Assembly (NCBI GenBank): GCA_003134045.1
Contig: PLAH01000181.1
Span: forward strand, 1-64,000
Length of the DNA: 64,000 nucleotides
Direction of reading: 5' to 3'
Origin: Gammaproteobacteria bacterium
GTDB lineage: Bacteria; Pseudomonadota; Gammaproteobacteria; Steroidobacterales; Steroidobacteraceae
Part shown: positions 27,808 through 36,614 of the stretch, piece after piece
Layout: each line of letters begins with the position of its first letter
How positions within the stretch are numbered: the stretch's first letter is position 1
Made by a program: the position numbers and the translations under genes
The notes under the pieces: model-generated
Databases searched by the model: none
What the model saw: only the letters and a program-made list of their open reading frames with translations
Told to the model about the DNA's origin: nothing

Positions 27808-29501
27808 TGCCGATTACGGGCGGCGAACTCGTGGTCCGAACCCTGCGCGCAGCGGGTGTGGATCGCCTATTCGGCCTGCACGGCGCGCACATAGACGCGA
27901 TCTTCCAGGCGTGTCTCGATGCCGGCTTGCCCATCATTGATACTCGGAACGAAATGAATGCGGGACATGCCGCCGAAGGCTACGCACGTAGCCTTCGGCG
28001 GGTCGGCGTGGCCCTCGTCACCGCCGGTGGCGGCATGACCAATGTCGTCACGTCGCTGGCGCAGGCGCGTCAGGATCGCACGCCGCTCCTCGTGATTGCG
28101 GGATCCGGGCCACTGCGCGACGATGAAACCAATACGCTTCAGGCAGGAATCGATCAGGTGGCGATCGCGACGCCCGTCACCAAATGGGCGCACCGCATTC
28201 GCGCGGTGGAGCACATCCCCCGCTTGGTCGCTCAGGCCATCCGCATCGCCACTACCGCGCCACGCGGACCGGTCATGCTCGACATCCCCTGGGATATCCT
28301 GACCGGGCAAGTCGAGGAGGCCGTCCTTGGCCCGCCGCCGTCGGTGTATCGGGCCGCCGGCAGCGCCATTGCCTCGGCAGAGCTGGCTCGCACTCTCGAT
28401 ATCCTTCGAACGGCGGCCCGTCCCGTCATTGTGGTCGGTTCCGAGGCGAAGGCGGGCGGGGCGCACGAGAGCCTGGGAAGGCTGGTCGCCGCGAGCGGCG
28501 TCCCCGTGTTTTCCGACTTCGAAGGACTGGGGCTCCTGCGGGATATACCGGCGACACACCGCGGCGGTCTGGTCCAGGCTCTGTACGGTCTCGCCGCGAA
28601 AGGCGCTGCGCCTGACGTAGTACTTCTCTTGGGGACACGCTTCGGGCTCAACACCGCGCATGGGTCGGGCCTTCTCTTGCCGCTCGACGCGCGCATCGTC
28701 CAGATCGATCCGGACGGTCGTGAACTCGGCAGGCTGCAGGCCGTGGAGCTCGGCATTGCCGCCGACGTCGCGCCATCGATCGCGGCGCTCGCCGATGCGG
28801 TTGAATCGGTGGTTTGGGCGGATCGCGGCGCTTGGCGAAGTCTGCTTCGCAACCACATAGAAGCGCGGCGCGCGAAAGTGGCAGAGCGAGCGAGCGGTAC
28901 CCCCAGGCTGCATCCGTTTCATGCGTCCGAGATCGTCGCACGCCAGGTGGGCCGCAAGACCACCGTCGTGGCGGACGGAGCCCTCACCTACCTCTGGCTG
29001 AGCGAGGTGATCAGTGACGCCACGCCAGGAGAATTCTTGTGCCATGGCTATCTGGGATCGATGGGCGTGGGTTTCGGAGTCGCTTTGGGCGCACAGGCTG
29101 CCGCCTCGAGCACGGGACAGCGCACCATCCTCGTCACCGGCGATGGCTCTATCGGTTATAGCCTCGCGGAGTTTGACACTGCGGTACGGCATCATCTGCC
29201 GCTCATCGTGGTGATCATGAACAATCGAAGTTGGGGCGCGACTCTTCATTTTCAGGAGCTGGCGGTGGGGCCTGATCGGGTCACCAACACGCGATTGGAT
29301 AATGGCGCCTATCACGACGTGGCCAGAGCGCTCGGCGCCGACGGTTATCACGTCACCGATAAGGACGGGTTGGAGCGCGCATTGACCGAGGCGTTGGCGA
29401 AAGACCGACCGGCCTGTATCAACGTCGAAGTCGATATCGCCCCGATACCGCCGGAAGAAATGCTCCTGATCGGCCGCGACCCGTTTGAGCGCCAGGAATA
29501 G
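27807..29501 (+). CDS. Benzaldehyde lyase homologue (ThDP-dependent)
   Basis: The 564-residue enzyme closely follows Pseudomonas benzaldehyde lyase, which cleaves benzoin-type acyloins to aldehydes with thiamin diphosphate and Mg. Visible matches are ITGGELVVRTL, LFGLHGAHIDAIFQAC, TNTLQAGIDQVA, ADGALTYLWLSE and the ThDP motif TGDGSIGYSL...MNN. The expected active-site His28, Glu49 and the Gln of TLQAG (His29, Glu50, Gln113 in the reference numbering) are all present. It is coupled to the SDR upstream and followed by a VOC gene 3 nt later. A close paralogue sits at 49758. Confidence 0.88.
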   Translation: MPITGGELVVRTLRAAGVDRLFGLHGAHIDAIFQACLDAGLPIIDTRNEMNAGHAAEGYARSLRRVGVALVTAGGGMTNVVTSLAQARQDRTPLLVIAGSGPLRDDETNTLQAGIDQVAIATPVTKWAHRIRAVEHIPRLVAQAIRIATTAPRGPVMLDIPWDILTGQVEEAVLGPPPSVYRAAGSAIASAELARTLDILRTAARPVIVVGSEAKAGGAHESLGRLVAASGVPVFSDFEGLGLLRDIPATHRGGLVQALYGLAAKGAAPDVVLLLGTRFGLNTAHGSGLLLPLDARIVQIDPDGRELGRLQAVELGIAADVAPSIAALADAVESVVWADRGAWRSLLRNHIEARRAKVAERASGTPRLHPFHASEIVARQVGRKTTVVADGALTYLWLSEVISDATPGEFLCHGYLGSMGVGFGVALGAQAAASSTGQRTILVTGDGSIGYSLAEFDTAVRHHLPLIVVIMNNRSWGATLHFQELAVGPDRVTNTRLDNGAYHDVARALGADGYHVTDKDGLERALTEALAKDRPACINVEVDIAPIPPEEMLLIGRDPFERQE

Positions 29502-29503
29502 AT

Positions 29504-30049
29504 ATGCGTACCTTCGGCTTCGGCCAACCTGACAACAGCATCATTCAACTCGCCTATGTCGTGACCGACCTTGCCACGGCGATGGAGGAATGGCGCACGT
29601 TGCTGCGCATCGGGCCGTGGTTTGTCCTGCGCCAATTCGCGGGAATGGATCCGCGCTACCGCGGTGAACCGGCGCTCGCGCGCTGCGATGTCGCGTTTGG
29701 ATTCGCGGGGCACATGCAATATGAGCTCATCCATCAGACCGACGACCATCCATCGATTTACCGCCGCGAGGATGGGAGCTTGAAACTTGGTTTTCATCAC
29801 TACGGAATGGCGTCCGCGGATTTTATGAGCGATGTGATGCGGTTGGAGGCTCGTGGGTTCGAGAAGCAATTCACGGCTGTCGTGCCGTCCGGTGGGCGAG
29901 TGGCCGCTTACGATACGAAGGGAGTTCTCCCCGGCATGATCGAGTTGATCGAGTCTGACACCGCTCTCGACGAGATGTTCACCGGCATGTATCGAGCCAG
30001 CGTCGACTGGGATGGCGCCAACCCGGTTCGTGAAATTGCGATGTCTTGA
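29504..30049 (+). CDS. Single-domain VOC family protein
   Basis: This 181-residue cytoplasmic protein begins IIQLAYVVTDLATAMEEWRT and has LGFHHYGMASADFMSDVMRL and PGMIELIESD, the pattern of a glyoxalase/methylmalonyl-CoA-epimerase-like VOC domain. His and Glu residues suited to a metal site are present. It starts 3 nt after the benzaldehyde lyase homologue, so their roles are probably linked. A decayed copy of its C-terminus lies before the second benzaldehyde lyase gene. Confidence 0.8.
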   Translation: MRTFGFGQPDNSIIQLAYVVTDLATAMEEWRTLLRIGPWFVLRQFAGMDPRYRGEPALARCDVAFGFAGHMQYELIHQTDDHPSIYRREDGSLKLGFHHYGMASADFMSDVMRLEARGFEKQFTAVVPSGGRVAAYDTKGVLPGMIELIESDTALDEMFTGMYRASVDWDGANPVREIAMS

Positions 30050-30103
30050 ACCCACACGTCCTGCTAAACTTTATTTACAGCACGCGATTTAAGGGGATTT
30101 GTA

Positions 30104-30961
30104 TTGAAACTAGCCACATTCGCTACCGTGGGGTCCGATGAGATCGGTATCGTAAAAGACGGGCGCATCCTGTCGATCACACGCGCGTTGCCCCAGGCGC
30201 CACGCACTATGATCGAGCTGATTGGCCGCTTTGATGAGTTTCGTGCACAGATCCAACAGCTCGAGAGTTCGAGCGACGGTTGGCTTGCCCTGGGTGATGT
30301 GAAGCTTCGCGCCCCAGTCAGTCGGCCGGGTAAGATATTGGCCATCGGATTGAACTATGCGGATCACATTGCTGAGACCGGGCGCGAGGCGCCAAAGGAA
30401 CAGATGTGGTTCATGAAGGCATCAAGCTCCGCTTCCGGTCCCTACGATGCGATTCAAATTCCCAAGGCCTCGCCCGAGAGCGTCGACTACGAGGTGGAAC
30501 TGGTCGCCGTCATCGGCAAGGGCGGCCGCCACATCACCCGTGAAGCAGCACCGAAGGCGGTGTTCGGATATTGCGTCGGCAACGATGTCAGCGTGCGTGC
30601 GTGGCAGCGTCATTCGCCGCAATGGTCAATCGCCAAGTCCTTCGATACCCATTCGCCATTTGGCCCGTGGATCACGCTCACCGATGAGGTGCCCGATCCG
30701 CACGGTCTCGCAATTCGATGCACGGTTAGCGGCGAGGAGCGTCAGGTGTCGAATACCAAGAATCTTGTGTTCGATCTTTGGGCGCAGATCGAGTACCTGT
30801 CGAAGGCCATGACGCTCGAGCCCGGGGATCTGATTTTCAGCGGCACGCCGGGCGGAGTCGGCTGGGCGCGCAAGCCTCCCGGATTGCTGAAGGCCGGGGA
30901 TGTCGTACGCTGCGAAATTGACCGTCTCGGCTACATTGAGGGCAAGTGCGAGGACGAGTAA
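30104..30961 (+). CDS. Fumarylacetoacetate hydrolase (FAH) family protein
   Basis: The 285-residue protein begins at TTG (30104) after AAGGGGA; no in-frame ATG is available upstream. The N-terminal MKLATFATVG matches that of the other FAH proteins here. Metal-site ExE is in DYEVELVAVIGK; other segments are ILAIGLNYADHIAETG, AKSFDTHSPFGPWI and DLIFSGTPGGVGWA. It would act on a ring-cleavage product as a C-C hydrolase, hydratase or decarboxylase. It is the last enzyme of cluster A before the YceI gene. Confidence 0.88.
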   Translation: MKLATFATVGSDEIGIVKDGRILSITRALPQAPRTMIELIGRFDEFRAQIQQLESSSDGWLALGDVKLRAPVSRPGKILAIGLNYADHIAETGREAPKEQMWFMKASSSASGPYDAIQIPKASPESVDYEVELVAVIGKGGRHITREAAPKAVFGYCVGNDVSVRAWQRHSPQWSIAKSFDTHSPFGPWITLTDEVPDPHGLAIRCTVSGEERQVSNTKNLVFDLWAQIEYLSKAMTLEPGDLIFSGTPGGVGWARKPPGLLKAGDVVRCEIDRLGYIEGKCEDE

Positions 30962-31355
30962 CGTCTCAAATCGTTTCATTGGTTTCCCAAGGCTGTTCGC
31001 GGTGTCGTCGAGCCTGCTGGCTACTGCCATGCGCACCCCGATCACCTTCGCTGCAACTCAAACGGCGCCAGGGCCAGGGAATATGACAATGATTGCGAAT
31101 TGTTACATGGCGCTCGATCGTGGCGACGCGGCCGACTACTCAAGGGCGCGTATGCGGGTCATAGCTGACACGTAACGCTCCCGCGCGTTGCTCGCGGGAC
31201 GTGCTGCGGTTAGGCAACGGTTTGCAATATGTAGTAAATTGACGAGGATCGATTATTCGTAAAACAATCGAAGGAATGAGGCGGTACCGATCGCCTGATT
31301 TAGGCCTCACGATCTCAGTTCTTCTGCAATCATCACCGTCTATTAGGAGTGGCAA
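30962..31355. other. Gene-free stretch upstream of the YceI gene
   Basis: No convincing gene is present. The right part is AT-rich and probably holds the promoter of the YceI gene. A short frame containing MALDRGDAADYSRAR is too brief to call. Confidence 0.45.
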
Positions 31356-32024
31356 ATGATTCGATACCCGGCGCTGGCCTGCGCGCTCATGATAAGTGGC
31401 TTTACCACAGCCGCGCTTGCGGTTCCCCAGGTCTATACCGTCGACCCGCTTCACACCTTCCCGACTTTTTTTGCCGCACATCATGGCGTTTCGCATTGGA
31501 GCGGTAAATTCAACAAGACTTCCGGCAAGGTTTGGCTCGACCGTGAGCATTCCACCGGCAAGATCGACATCACGATCGATACAAGCTCGATAAATTTCGG
31601 TGTTCCCATCCTGGACAAGATCATGCAAGGCGTGGACTACTTCGACACCGCTAAGTATCCCACCGCGACCTATAAGTCCGAGTCGATCACTTTCTCGAAT
31701 GGTATGCCGGTCGGCGCTGACGGGCAGCTGACGCTGAAAGGCGTTACCAAGCCGGTAAAACTCAAGATCGACCACTTTGCCTGCATTAAGAACCCCATGT
31801 TCAATCTTGAGGAATGCGGTGGCGATGCCAGCGCCGACTTCGATCGAGCGCAATTCGGTTTGACCAAGGCGGTAGAGGGAGGCGACTCCACTGTGCACCT
31901 CGTAATTCAAGTAGAGGCTTACTTGGGCGATTCGCTGCCGCCGATGCCGCCAATGCCGCCTGGCATGGGAGCGCCGGGAGCGGCACCTCCAGGCGCGCCT
32001 CCCGGTGGTCGCCCCCCCGGCTAA
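31356..32024 (+). CDS. Secreted YceI-family protein with Pro/Gly-rich tail
   Basis: The 222-residue protein has a signal peptide ending AALAV and a YceI lipocalin-like domain: YTVDPLHTFPTFFAAHHGVS, FNKTSGKVWLDRE, MQGVDYFDTAKYPTATYKSE and LTLKGVTKPVKLKI. YceI proteins bind isoprenoid-like or amide lipids in the periplasm. Two Cys in HFACIKNPMFNLEEC could form a disulfide. The C-terminal 30 residues (PPMPPMPPGMGAPGAAPPGA onward) are a Pro/Gly/Ala tract like those in other secreted proteins nearby. Confidence 0.9.
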   Translation: MIRYPALACALMISGFTTAALAVPQVYTVDPLHTFPTFFAAHHGVSHWSGKFNKTSGKVWLDREHSTGKIDITIDTSSINFGVPILDKIMQGVDYFDTAKYPTATYKSESITFSNGMPVGADGQLTLKGVTKPVKLKIDHFACIKNPMFNLEECGGDASADFDRAQFGLTKAVEGGDSTVHLVIQVEAYLGDSLPPMPPMPPGMGAPGAAPPGAPPGGRPPG

Positions 32025-32290
32025 TCGCCTACGAAGGCTCCACCTCGGAGCGATTGATTCGTCACGGCGCGTTCTTGGCGCTCGGTTCGGTTTGGCCGTA
32101 CCGAGCGCCACTTTGTCGAGCCACGGGTAATTGGCCGACTCCGCCGACGAAGCGAACCTTTCGCGGGCGCTCGACGAGTCAAGGCCGTGTCGCTACCTGG
32201 AGGAAAAGTGCAAGTTCCAGCAATATTTGTGCATTGTGGAAGGCTAAGAGGAGCCTAAGCTCGCCTCGAGCAGTCACTGAAGCCAATACT

Positions 32291-33454
32291 ATGTTCACCT
32301 TTGATCCCTATTTACCTGCCATCGACGCCGATCCTTTTCCGGTGTATGCGCAATTGCGCGACTTATATCCATGCTTCTGGAGCCCGCAGGCGCAGATGTG
32401 GGTGTTGTCGCGGTACGCAGATATCCTGGCGGCTGGGCTTGACTGGAAGACGTACTCATCGGCGAAAGGCAACCTGATGACAGAACTGCCGAATCGCGCT
32501 GGTGCGACACTTGGAACTACTGATCCACCGCGCCACGATCGACTGCGCGGATTGATCCAGCACGCCTTCATGAAACGCAATCTCGAGGGATTGAGCGAAT
32601 CAATTCGCGACATAGCTCGGAACACCGCTGAGACGTTACGCGGTCAATCTCAGTTCGACTTTATCGCGTCCTTTTCGTCCAAGTTCACTGTGAGAGTATT
32701 ATTTGCTGTGCTCGGGCTGCCTCTGGGCGACGAGCAAACCGTGCGTGACAACGCCGTTCTCATGGTGCAGAGCGACCCCGACACACATTCCAAAGGTCCG
32801 AAGCATATCGCTGCATATGAGTGGATGCAGGATTATGCGGCGCATGTGATTGCCGATCGGCGCAAGTCGCCGCAAAATGATTTGATTTCTCTCTTCAGTG
32901 CCGCCGAGATCGATGGTGATCGACTTGACGAGCGGGAAGTGCTGCTCACCACCACGACCTTGATCATGGCCGGTATAGAATCCCTCGGTGGGTTCATGGC
33001 GATGTTTGCCTTGAACATGGCGGAGCACCCCGACCCGCTCGCCGTCGTGGTGGCCAATCCGTCCCTGCTTCCTGATGCGATCGAGGAGTCGTTGCGGTTC
33101 AATACCTCTGCCCAGCGCTTCCGACGCTGTCTGCAAAAGGATGTCACGCTGCATGGGCAAGAGTTGCGGGCGGGCGATTTCGTCTGCCTTGCGTATGGGT
33201 CTGCCAACCGAGATGAGCGACAGTTTCGCAACGCCGACGTTTATGACATCACGCGCAAGCCGAAGGGTCACTTGGGATTCGGGGGAGGCGTACATGCCTG
33301 TCTGGGCACAGCGATTGCGCGCTTGTCTGTTAGGATCGCCTTCGAGGAATTACATAAGGTCCTTCCGAGGTATGCTCGCGTCGAAGGGCCGCTACAATGG
33401 ATGCCATCGTCTACGTTCCGAAGTCCGCTACGACTAGAATTGCAAATTCCCTAG
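32291..33454 (+). CDS. Cytochrome P450
   Basis: The 387-residue soluble P450 starts at the ATG at 32291 (MFTFDPYLPAIDADPFPVYA, the usual bacterial start); the upstream open frame is a shadow of the YceI gene. Motifs are the I-helix LIMAGIES, EESLRFNTS (ExxR) and the haem loop FGGGVHACLGTAIAR with the Cys ligand. The I-helix has Ser where the conserved oxygen-activating Thr usually lies. No ferredoxin or reductase gene is nearby. It could hydroxylate or demethylate an aromatic, or work on a terpenoid. Confidence 0.92.
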   Translation: MFTFDPYLPAIDADPFPVYAQLRDLYPCFWSPQAQMWVLSRYADILAAGLDWKTYSSAKGNLMTELPNRAGATLGTTDPPRHDRLRGLIQHAFMKRNLEGLSESIRDIARNTAETLRGQSQFDFIASFSSKFTVRVLFAVLGLPLGDEQTVRDNAVLMVQSDPDTHSKGPKHIAAYEWMQDYAAHVIADRRKSPQNDLISLFSAAEIDGDRLDEREVLLTTTTLIMAGIESLGGFMAMFALNMAEHPDPLAVVVANPSLLPDAIEESLRFNTSAQRFRRCLQKDVTLHGQELRAGDFVCLAYGSANRDERQFRNADVYDITRKPKGHLGFGGGVHACLGTAIARLSVRIAFEELHKVLPRYARVEGPLQWMPSSTFRSPLRLELQIP

Positions 33455-33524
33455 AATCTGACGTGTATACCCGCCTATCGCACCAAGCGAATCGGCAGCC
33501 GCGCCTCTGTCGACGGATTCTGGC

Positions 33525-33722
33525 CTAGTCTCGTTTCCGAAATGCCCGCTGCACGAAACCGCGAATCCAAGGGAAGTATAACGCTACAACGGCTGCCACG
33601 AGCAGAAGTAACAGGATCACGACCACCTGCATTATCGAATATCTGATCTCATCGTGAGGTGACACGAGCCAGCCAGCGATGAGACCGGCACACGCAAGCA
33701 AAATTCTAGCAAGCCAGGTCAT
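33525..33722 (-). CDS. Small two-helix membrane protein
   Basis: The ATG at 33722 follows GGAAGG at good spacing and encodes 65 residues with two hydrophobic segments (MTWLARILLACAGLIAGWLV and MQVVVILLLLLVAAVVALYF) and a basic C-terminus (RAFRKRD). No family is recognised; it resembles small inner-membrane accessory proteins. A longer upstream frame is unlikely to be used. Confidence 0.55.
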   Translation of the reverse strand: MTWLARILLACAGLIAGWLVSPHDEIRYSIMQVVVILLLLLVAAVVALYFPWIRGFVQRAFRKRD

Positions 33723-34215
33723 GTCATCCTTCCCGTATGTTGAACGAGGTTGTAGCTTCCGCGGTTGATTCGGTGTGCCGCCGCGATGGACTTGCGATAG
33801 CAGGCTCGCGTGTTGAGACTGGTACTGCGCTAGCGGCGGCAACGTTGTGCTGGGGCCGTCGCGGGAGAGTCTCACTCATCGATGGATTTCAACAAGATGC
33901 GGATTGTCCGGGGTACTGCCGGCAGAGCATGAGCCATTCCCCCCATACTTCAATCCGGGGTTGTACCTATGCGCTGGTATGGCGCCGCTATGACGCTGCG
34001 CCCAGCGATCGAAGATCGCCTGCATTTACTCCTGTAGGCGAGCACCGCGGCGCTCGCCTCGGCGAGTCGACGTTCGTCCCCGGCTCAGCGCATCGCTTGG
34101 CGCACGGTAGACGCCGAGAGTGGCGGTATCCGGCGCGCCGTCTCTGCCGCCGACATCGAGGCGCGATGCGCCAAGATGCCGGCATACAGCATCAGCAACT
34201 CGTTGGATTCGGATC
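33723..34215. other. Gene-free stretch
   Basis: Neither strand shows a frame with recognisable features. It separates the small membrane protein gene from the 3' end of a minus-strand TonB receptor. Confidence 0.45.
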
Positions 34216-36414
34216 TCAGTATTTGAAGGTGAGGATCATCCCGAAGGTGCGCGGATCACTGAGGAAGGAGCCGGAGGAGGTTACCGGACCGGCACTGGTC
34301 ACGACCCAGTTGTCCGGAATGAAACGATCGTCCGTAATATTCCGAACGTAGGCGCTTATCCCGTAGTGGGGACCGAGCCACAAGGTGGAATTGAAGTCGC
34401 CGATGGCCTGGGAAGCGACATGCACATAGGGTGCGGCGCCCTGCTGAGCCCACACTACCGGAATTGACGAAGTATCGTGACCCGTGAAGAAGCGGACATC
34501 GCCGCGCAGCTCCAGAGTCGCGCTGCCGATGGGGATGCGATGGTCATAGGCCAAAGTTCCCTGAAACGGGGCTACGCCAGGGACCTCGCTCTTGGAGAAC
34601 AAGTACTGATATTGGCCGAAGCTGCCGTATCGGGCGTCGGTGTAGGACGCGTTGAAGCTGATCGCGCCGTTCTCCCAGGGGCGCACCAGCACCTCCAACT
34701 CGGCGCCATGGGACCTCATCGGAGCGGAGAGCGTACTGAAGGTCGACATCGCCGGATTTGAGGGGTTGGTATTGATCCCCGCGGTCTGGTAGGCGCCGTA
34801 ATCGTTGTAATAGATGTCACCGTTCACTTGCAGGCGACTGTCCAGGAACCTGTTCTTTGAACCGATCTCGTAGGCAGTCAGGGTTTCAGCCTGCAGTACC
34901 TGGACCTGAGGCTGGAAAACCTGGTTCGTGGTGATGGTGACGTCGCCCGGTGAGAAGCCGGTGGAGATCGCCGCGTATAGCAGATTCTGTGGGGTCAGAT
35001 CGTGTTCCAGACGCACCTTATTGGTGACGTTGTTGAAGGTTCTCAGGCCTTCATCGCCGGTCAGCGACAGATAGGGGCCGCCAAAGGCCGAGTAGTCCTC
35101 GGTATTGAGAGTCCTGGTGTGGTCGAAGCGGATTCCTGTGGTCAGGCGGGTGTCAGGGGCAAAGGCATAGGTGGCTTGGGCGAAGACGCCTTCAGCCGAG
35201 GTGGTTTTGTGCGAGTCCGACTTGAACGCGTATGGCCCGACCGGAATGAGGAACAGGTTGTTCACATTGCTCAGGGAGTTGTCGTAGTAGAGGAACCCGG
35301 CCTGCCATGTAAGGTTAGAATCGTTGTCCGTATTGCGAATCCGCAGCTCGTGGGTCATGAACCAATCGGTCGGCGTGTAGAGGGTCTGGTTGGCGCTGAA
35401 TACGCCGCGACCGTAGACGACCGTGTCCCCGTACCAGGTGCGATACGCCGGGATGTAGGTGATCGCCACAGGACCTAGTTCCAGATTGAAGTTGCCCCAA
35501 TACTGGCGGGAGTCGTTCTTTCCCGTTGGGCCTACCACTACCGGCGTGTAAACGAAGTTGCTCGGTGAGTTGACTTGGCCGATCGCCACCCCCCCGGTGT
35601 GAGTCAGGATGTCTTCTAGGGCGTAGCCGAACAGGGCGGTGAAATTGTCGGTCGGGGTCCAGAGGGCTTTCGCTCTGAAGTCTGTGTTCTTACGCGCATC
35701 CCCTTGGGCTGAATAGTAGCCGTCCCGCTCGGCCAAGTTGCCTGACAGCCGCAGCGCCAGCTGGTCCGAAATCAGCGGGAGGTTCACGTCGCCGGTATAG
35801 TGGCGCAGGTCGTAGTTGCCGCCTTCCACCGTGCCTTCGGCGCTGAATACCGTGGCATCGGGCTCGCGGGTGTGGATGGCGACCACGCCCGATGTCGCGC
35901 TGCGGCCGTACAGGGTACCCTGCGGTCCGCGCAGGACTTCGACGCGGTCGATGTTATAGCCGCCGCCGATGCCGCTGAAGACGTCGTCCACGTAGATTGC
36001 CGCCGCCGCAGCGGTCGAGGTGATGCTCCCGCCGCCGCCGCCGTTGGACTGCACGCCGCGAATGGTCAGACCCGAGGCCGGATTGTCCGTACCACCGGCC
36101 CGCGTTGAGGACGTACTCGTGGCGGCGCCGCCCACCACGCCAGGCACATCCTCGAGGATGTCCTTGAGTTCGTAGCGGCCTTCGGTGAGCAGGTCCTCGC
36201 CGGACCTGACGCTGACGGAGGCGGCCGTCTTCTGCGCCGTACTGATTCGGCGCTCCGCCGTGATCACTATTTCTTCCAGAATTTGGCTGTCCTTCGACGG
36301 CTGATTTGACGCCGAAGCCGCCGCCGGGGCGGATGTGTCTTCGGCGAACGCGGGCTGGACCATGACGGCGCAGCCGAGCAGCGCTGTCGACAACGGCAAG
36401 CGAATTCGATTCAT
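34216..36414 (-). CDS. TonB-dependent outer-membrane receptor (paralogue)
   Basis: The ATG at 36414 is preferred over 36429 because GGGGAG lies upstream and it opens the signal peptide (STALLGCAVMVQPAFAE). The 732-residue receptor has ILEEIVITAERRISTAQKTA at the plug entry, LRGPQGTLYGRSATSGVVAI and a terminal TFKY. Domain wording and length match the 9397-11595 receptor, so they are duplicates with probably related ligands. Unnamed-family and DUF6152 genes lie upstream on the same strand, echoing the first locus. Confidence 0.93.
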   Translation of the reverse strand: MNRIRLPLSTALLGCAVMVQPAFAEDTSAPAAASASNQPSKDSQILEEIVITAERRISTAQKTAASVSVRSGEDLLTEGRYELKDILEDVPGVVGGAATSTSSTRAGGTDNPASGLTIRGVQSNGGGGGSITSTAAAAAIYVDDVFSGIGGGYNIDRVEVLRGPQGTLYGRSATSGVVAIHTREPDATVFSAEGTVEGGNYDLRHYTGDVNLPLISDQLALRLSGNLAERDGYYSAQGDARKNTDFRAKALWTPTDNFTALFGYALEDILTHTGGVAIGQVNSPSNFVYTPVVVGPTGKNDSRQYWGNFNLELGPVAITYIPAYRTWYGDTVVYGRGVFSANQTLYTPTDWFMTHELRIRNTDNDSNLTWQAGFLYYDNSLSNVNNLFLIPVGPYAFKSDSHKTTSAEGVFAQATYAFAPDTRLTTGIRFDHTRTLNTEDYSAFGGPYLSLTGDEGLRTFNNVTNKVRLEHDLTPQNLLYAAISTGFSPGDVTITTNQVFQPQVQVLQAETLTAYEIGSKNRFLDSRLQVNGDIYYNDYGAYQTAGINTNPSNPAMSTFSTLSAPMRSHGAELEVLVRPWENGAISFNASYTDARYGSFGQYQYLFSKSEVPGVAPFQGTLAYDHRIPIGSATLELRGDVRFFTGHDTSSIPVVWAQQGAAPYVHVASQAIGDFNSTLWLGPHYGISAYVRNITDDRFIPDNWVVTSAGPVTSSGSFLSDPRTFGMILTFKY

Positions 36415-36614
36415 TACATTTCTCCCCATCTATCTGACCTTGCCCCGGTCAGTAATTGTTGACATTCGAAGAACCGACGAGCAGGTCCGTGTGAGCGGAC
36501 TCTCGCTATGCTGTGCGCTTCGGGATTCTCTCTGGCGTTAATCTGCGACCGTGCATAGACTTGTTGAAGCCATTTTCATCCTCGTTTCCACCCGGGAAAG
36601 CGACCGGCGCCATC

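Noticed and set aside
27867-29351. Minus-strand frame of 494 codons
   Set aside because: It is antisense to the benzaldehyde lyase homologue and has no features of its own.
31020-31175. Possible SnoaL-like fragment containing MALDRGDAADYSRAR
   Set aside because: Only a dozen residues resemble that fold, too few to support a call.
32131-32247. 38-codon TTG-start ORF before the P450 (ADSADEANLSRALDES, CRYLEEKCKFQQYLCIVEG)
   Set aside because: It looks protein-like, but there is no ribosome-binding site, family match or clear relation to neighbours.
31814-32290. A 546-residue P450 with a long N-terminal extension
   Set aside because: The extension is a shadow frame of the YceI gene; the P450 starts normally at 32291.
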